A stretch of DNA of 24,904 nt from a virus. Positions 22,077 to 24,904 of the stretch are shown one piece after another. The stretch is taken from the IMG/VR virus record IMGVR_UViG_3300017971_000733, positions 1-24,904 of that record. One strand, given 5' to 3'. Numbering within the stretch: position 1 is the stretch's first letter; each line of letters begins with the position of its first letter. The position numbers were made by a program, and so were the translations under genes. The notes below the pieces were generated by a model, which saw nothing but the letters and a program-made list of their open reading frames with translations, did not search any database and was not told the DNA's origin.

Positions 22077-23453
22077 ATGGCTGAATGTTCAACACAACCT
22101 AGTGGCTCCGGCACAGAACAAGACCCTTATATCATAACCGATGTCTGTGAACTGAATTGGGTTAGAAATGACCTAGATGCTTACTACAAATTAGCAAACG
22201 ACATAGACGCATCGGATACTATAACTTGGAATTCAGGTTCTGGATTTCTTCCTATTGGCACTTTCATAGGAGATTTCGACGGGCAAGGCTACGCAATTAC
22301 TGACTTATATGTTGACTGGACTTATACGGGGCAGTCATCTCCAAAAGCTGTTGGGCTTTTCTCATTTTTAGGTAATGGCGGATATGTGCATAACCTCTCC
22401 GTTTTGCATGCCTATGTCGAGATAAATTATTCCGGAGATGGTTCATCAGCGCACGCAAGCGCAGGTATTTTAGTGGGATGGATGAACACAGGAAGCGATG
22501 TTGAAGGGTGCTTTACATCTGGAACTGTCGTTGCTAAATCGGACGCTGAAAGGATAGGGACAGCACATCCTCAAGTTCATGCAGGTGGGCTTTCTGGATA
22601 TATGACAGGAACTGCTGAGATTCGAGGATGTGCTTCAATAGCAAGCGTTTCGGTCTATTCGCTCAGCAGTGATGACCCATTTGGTCATGCAGGTGGGTTA
22701 GTTGGCAGGATGTATGACGGCGGGCACATATATGATAGCTACGCTAGGGGAACAGTCTATATTAGCGGTGGTGCTGCCGTAGCTTCACTTAATGCCGGAG
22801 GATTGGTTGGAGATAGAAACACGATAACTGTAGGGGGCACTATTGATAATTGCTACTCAACGGGAGCAGTATCAGGTTCAGGAGGATTGTATGGACCATC
22901 ATTGGGTGGGCTTGTTGGACATATAAGTGGAACTCCAAATGCCCCTACTGATTGTTTTTGGGATGTGGAGACGAGTGGTCAATCCACCTCAGAAGGTGGC
23001 ACAGGTAAAACCACCGCAGAAATGAAAACAGAGTCTACCTTCACTGATGCTGGTTGGGATTTCGACACAATTTGGGATATAGATGCGGAGCAGAATAATG
23101 GTTACCCTATTCTCCGCAACCTTCCATTTCAACCTAGCTTATTCGGTAATTACATCTGGATAGAGGGAACAGAGTTTGCATATCTTGATACTAATAGGAT
23201 AAAGCGATTAAAAGAAGGCACTCTCACTGGCGACCCTGACGGAGACCCTTATCAGGCATGGATATATGGAAATTACCAATACTACACTGATTATCTGGGG
23301 AAGGTTCGCAGGATACTAGGAACACTGACAGGACTCACTGGTAAAATCCCATATCAAATATCTATAAATACGCAATCACCCATGCTCGGAACGCATTACT
23401 GCTACATAGATTCATCTGGTGCAGAGCGATGCTTTGAAGGAACGGCAGCATAG
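22077..23453 (+). CDS. GLUG-repeat tail fibre, likely receptor-binding protein
   Basis: A 458-residue protein. After an N-terminal section (YIITDVCELNWVRNDLDAYYKLANDID...FDGQGYAITDL), typical of GLUG-type adhesins, come about six GLUG-like repeats: AVGLFSFLGNGGYV, AGILVGWMNTG, AGGLSGYMTGTAEI, AGGLVGRMYDGGHI, AGGLVGDRN and LGGLVGHISG. They are closed by an AGWDFDTIWDI...NNGYPIL block. The repeats should form a right-handed beta helix. The last 100 residues (from about 355) are a separate beta domain ending GTHYCYIDSSGAERCFEG. The position after the hub and the adhesin fold suggest host recognition. No good ribosome site is seen two bases after the upstream stop, so coupling is likely. Confidence 0.8.
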   Translation: MAECSTQPSGSGTEQDPYIITDVCELNWVRNDLDAYYKLANDIDASDTITWNSGSGFLPIGTFIGDFDGQGYAITDLYVDWTYTGQSSPKAVGLFSFLGNGGYVHNLSVLHAYVEINYSGDGSSAHASAGILVGWMNTGSDVEGCFTSGTVVAKSDAERIGTAHPQVHAGGLSGYMTGTAEIRGCASIASVSVYSLSSDDPFGHAGGLVGRMYDGGHIYDSYARGTVYISGGAAVASLNAGGLVGDRNTITVGGTIDNCYSTGAVSGSGGLYGPSLGGLVGHISGTPNAPTDCFWDVETSGQSTSEGGTGKTTAEMKTESTFTDAGWDFDTIWDIDAEQNNGYPILRNLPFQPSLFGNYIWIEGTEFAYLDTNRIKRLKEGTLTGDPDGDPYQAWIYGNYQYYTDYLGKVRRILGTLTGLTGKIPYQISINTQSPMLGTHYCYIDSSGAERCFEGTAA

Positions 23454-23461
23454 GAGGACTC

Positions 23462-23635
23462 ATGGACATCACAAAGGAACTGAACGAGGCGAAACAACGG
23501 CGAGAGGAGGTAGTTGCCCAAATCAACCGGTTAGAGCAGCAAAAGCAGGCACTATTACAAGAGGCTCTACGGACAGATGGCGAGGTGAGGATGCTTGAGC
23601 GACTATCTAAAGACGGCGACAAGCCGAAGGGATAA
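23462..23635 (+). CDS. Small coiled-coil protein (57 aa)
   Basis: ATG 23462 follows AGGAGG at 5-base spacing, a strong site that marks a real gene too short for most gene finders. The 57-residue product is almost wholly helical with a heptad pattern (KELNEAKQRREEVVAQINRL, then EQQKQALLQEALR) and a charged tail. Such small coiled-coil proteins are frequent after phage tail fibre genes. It may be a fibre chaperone or assembly factor. No family is recognised. The next reading frame begins two bases after its stop. Confidence 0.7.
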   Translation: MDITKELNEAKQRREEVVAQINRLEQQKQALLQEALRTDGEVRMLERLSKDGDKPKG

Positions 23636-23636
23636 A

Positions 23637-23813
23637 GTGGTTTTTGTAGAAAACGTTTCTGAGTTCCAGCGCTGGCTGGACAAGATGCTGAAGGATGCCA
23701 GAGAAAAGCTCAACATGACCGATGAAACTATCACCTGGATTTTACTGAGAGAGGCAACTGCCTCTTATTTTAGGACTTTAGGAAAACAGGAAATCAATCT
23801 AAACAAGCGCTGA
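23637..23813 (+). CDS. Small helical protein (58 aa)
   Basis: The most likely start is GTG 23637, behind AAGGG at 5-base spacing and directly after the coiled-coil gene. A TTG at 23595 in the same frame would overlap that gene by 41 bases without a ribosome site. The 58-residue product (FVENVSEFQRWLDKMLKDAR, NMTDETITWILLREATASYF) is helical and amphipathic with a basic end. It is the last gene of the late operon before the terminator. The function is unknown. Confidence 0.6.
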   Translation: MVFVENVSEFQRWLDKMLKDAREKLNMTDETITWILLREATASYFRTLGKQEINLNKR

Positions 23814-23875
23814 GAGGCTCAAGAAAGGGCATTGAACATAGTCGCCTGTCCCTTTATACTCAAGAGAGATTTTAA

Positions 23876-23908
23876 CCCCACTTTTTAGTGGGGATATTTT
23901 TTTATTTT
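23876..23908 (+). terminator. Intrinsic terminator of the late operon
   Basis: CCCCACT (23876-23882) pairs perfectly with AGTGGGG (23887-23893) around a TTTT loop, followed by ATATTTTTTTATTTT. It stops plus-strand late transcription before it runs into the converging integrase gene, whose stop codon (23902-23904) lies in the T run. On the minus strand no long T run follows the stem, so it is mainly one-directional. Confidence 0.88.
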
Positions 23909-24864
23909 AGAAGCCTGTCCACTGGGCTGAAGCGGGCATGGGCTTTTAATGCTCTTCTTTCTTGATGGGCTTTGACATAATTCTCTACCATTTTAAGGGA
24001 TGAATGACCTAATAGATATTTCAAATCCAGGGGGTCACCACCGGCATCAAGAAAGTTATTGGCGAAGGTGTGTCTGAATGTATGAGGGCCGAGCTTCTTC
24101 CCTTCTATGCCTGCCCTCTTTGAGATTCGTCTAATAATCTGCTTTAAGCCCGATTCTGTTAATGGTCTTCTCTCCTCACTTAGCCAGAGTATATCATTAG
24201 GATTCCCCCGAAATTTAATGTATTGCCAGATGGCTTTTAGTGTTTTGGCACTCACTTGTAAAGTTCTAGTTTTATTTCCCTTGCCCAATACGGTTATATG
24301 TCTCCCCTCTATTTCAATGTCGCTCAACTTTATACCTAGTAATTCTCCTAATCTCATGCCTGTATCATATAGCGTGAGAACGATAGCTTTATCGCGGTAG
24401 CCGTTATTATCGTTGCAGGCCTTAATCATAGCAAGAACATCCTCATCTGTGAATACTGGCATAGATTTAATAGGCAGCTTTGGAGCACTGATAGTCAATG
24501 GAGTTTTCGCCAAATAGTTCTGCTTGATAGACCAATTAAGGAAAGCCCTGAGTGCTCTATATTTAGCATGGTAGGCATAAATATATTGCTGGTCTTGGAT
24601 GCTGAAATATTGCTTCATGTCCTGGGGGGTAATGTTCGGTAACTTGGTATCAATACCAATGAATTTGACAAATGGTTCTAGCCTCTCACGATAGAAGACA
24701 ATCGTTCGCTTCGACTTATTTTCTATCTTCAAGTCTAACAGAAATTCGGTTAAGGCTTCAGCTATAGTCTTGGTAATCAGGGACTCTAAAACCATCTCTT
24801 TAACGATTAAATGCAGGAAATCAGAGACTTTATAGGCTTCCTTATCATTAAAGTTTGTATTCAT
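23902..24864 (-). CDS. int: Tyrosine integrase
   Basis: A 320-residue tyrosine recombinase. A SAM-like core-binding domain (about 30-118, with FLLDLKIENKSKRTIVFYRE) precedes the catalytic domain with all active residues: Arg171 in DTGMRLGELLG, Lys195 in VLGKGNKTR, His261 and Arg264 in GPHTFRHTF, His287 in LLGHSS and nucleophile Tyr296 in ENYV. It integrates and excises the element at the tRNA 3' end next to it. ATG 24864 lies three bases after the tRNA discriminator base, leaving no room for a promoter and no clear ribosome site. An internal ATG at 24795 (residue 24) keeps both domains. Transcription from the tRNA promoter is plausible. Confidence 0.95.
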   Translation of the reverse strand: MNTNFNDKEAYKVSDFLHLIVKEMVLESLITKTIAEALTEFLLDLKIENKSKRTIVFYRERLEPFVKFIGIDTKLPNITPQDMKQYFSIQDQQYIYAYHAKYRALRAFLNWSIKQNYLAKTPLTISAPKLPIKSMPVFTDEDVLAMIKACNDNNGYRDKAIVLTLYDTGMRLGELLGIKLSDIEIEGRHITVLGKGNKTRTLQVSAKTLKAIWQYIKFRGNPNDILWLSEERRPLTESGLKQIIRRISKRAGIEGKKLGPHTFRHTFANNFLDAGGDPLDLKYLLGHSSLKMVENYVKAHQERRALKAHARFSPVDRLLK

Positions 24865-24866
24865 TT

Positions 24867-24904
24867 TGAGCCGTGGGAGACTCGAACTCCCGACACCCTG
24901 ATTA
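24867..24904 (-). tRNA. Partial tRNA gene (probably tRNA-Lys), 3' part, attachment site
   Basis: On the minus strand the bases read TAATCAG at the 3' side of the anticodon arm, then a variable loop, then the T arm GGGAG-TTCGAGT-CTCCC (a perfect five-pair stem), the acceptor strand ACGGCTC and discriminator A. The first base would be anticodon position 36, so the codon starts with A. The TAATCAG context is most like tRNA-Lys, but Met or others are not excluded. CCA is not encoded; AAATG of the integrase follows. This 3' segment is the probable att core. Confidence 0.8.

Noticed and set aside
22077-23453. Diversity-generating retroelement target in the fibre
   Set aside because: No reverse transcriptase and no template repeat of the fibre 3' end are found in the window.
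23876-23908. Bidirectional terminator serving int as well
   Set aside because: On the minus strand the stem is followed by TTAAAATCTC, which lacks a solid T run. The evidence supports only the plus-strand role.

Overview
The window is the late (packaging, head, tail) half of a temperate siphovirus. It is most likely a prophage, or a phage genome opened near its attachment site. The gene order is the HK97-type order on the plus strand: possible lysis genes, HNH endonuclease, terminase small and large subunits, portal, prohead protease, major capsid protein, head-tail connectors, tail terminator, major tail protein, frameshifted tail chaperone, tape measure, distal tail protein, tail hub and fibres. 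A tyrosine integrase follows on the minus strand, and its first codon lies three bases beyond the 3' end of a partial tRNA gene at the right edge. I see no host metabolic genes.

Host: Shine-Dalgarno sites are strong (AGGAGGT types), and the two clear promoters are of bacterial sigma-70 type (TTGTAA-N17-TATAAT and TTGACA-N17-TAATAT), so the host should be a bacterium. Base composition is moderate, with many ATA, AGA and AGG codons. Several proteins (the LLGL-repeat tail protein, the split hub and the C1 peptidase) remind me of phages from anaerobic Chloroflexota such as Dehalococcoidia. That is recollection, not proof.

Layout: 1-1680 holds small membrane proteins around a papain-like (C1) peptidase, which is the only possible lytic enzyme in view. 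1667-4237 is the packaging module, with a gene-free, hairpin-bearing 100-base gap (2051-2150) that is a cos candidate. 4234-8817 holds a portal fused to a MuF-type domain, two small genes, the protease and the capsid protein. 8869-10277 encodes three small beta-rich proteins that are decoration candidates. 10274-13127 is the head-tail connector region, interrupted by an HNH gene with its own promoter and terminator. 13192-17190 holds the major tail protein, the G/GT chaperone with a -1 frameshift, an opposite-strand membrane-protein gene with its own promoter, and the tape measure. 17187-23813 is the tail tip and fibres, including a 13-unit repeat protein and a GLUG-repeat fibre. 23876-24904 is a terminator, the integrase and the tRNA.

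Most head and tail genes overlap as ATGA or TAATG, or follow strong ribosome sites, and read as one long late operon. Hairpins separate several of the genes for abundant structural proteins. Two genes (12048-12665 plus, 14621-15112 minus) look like morons that can be expressed independently of that operon. No stretch above about 300 bases lacks a gene.
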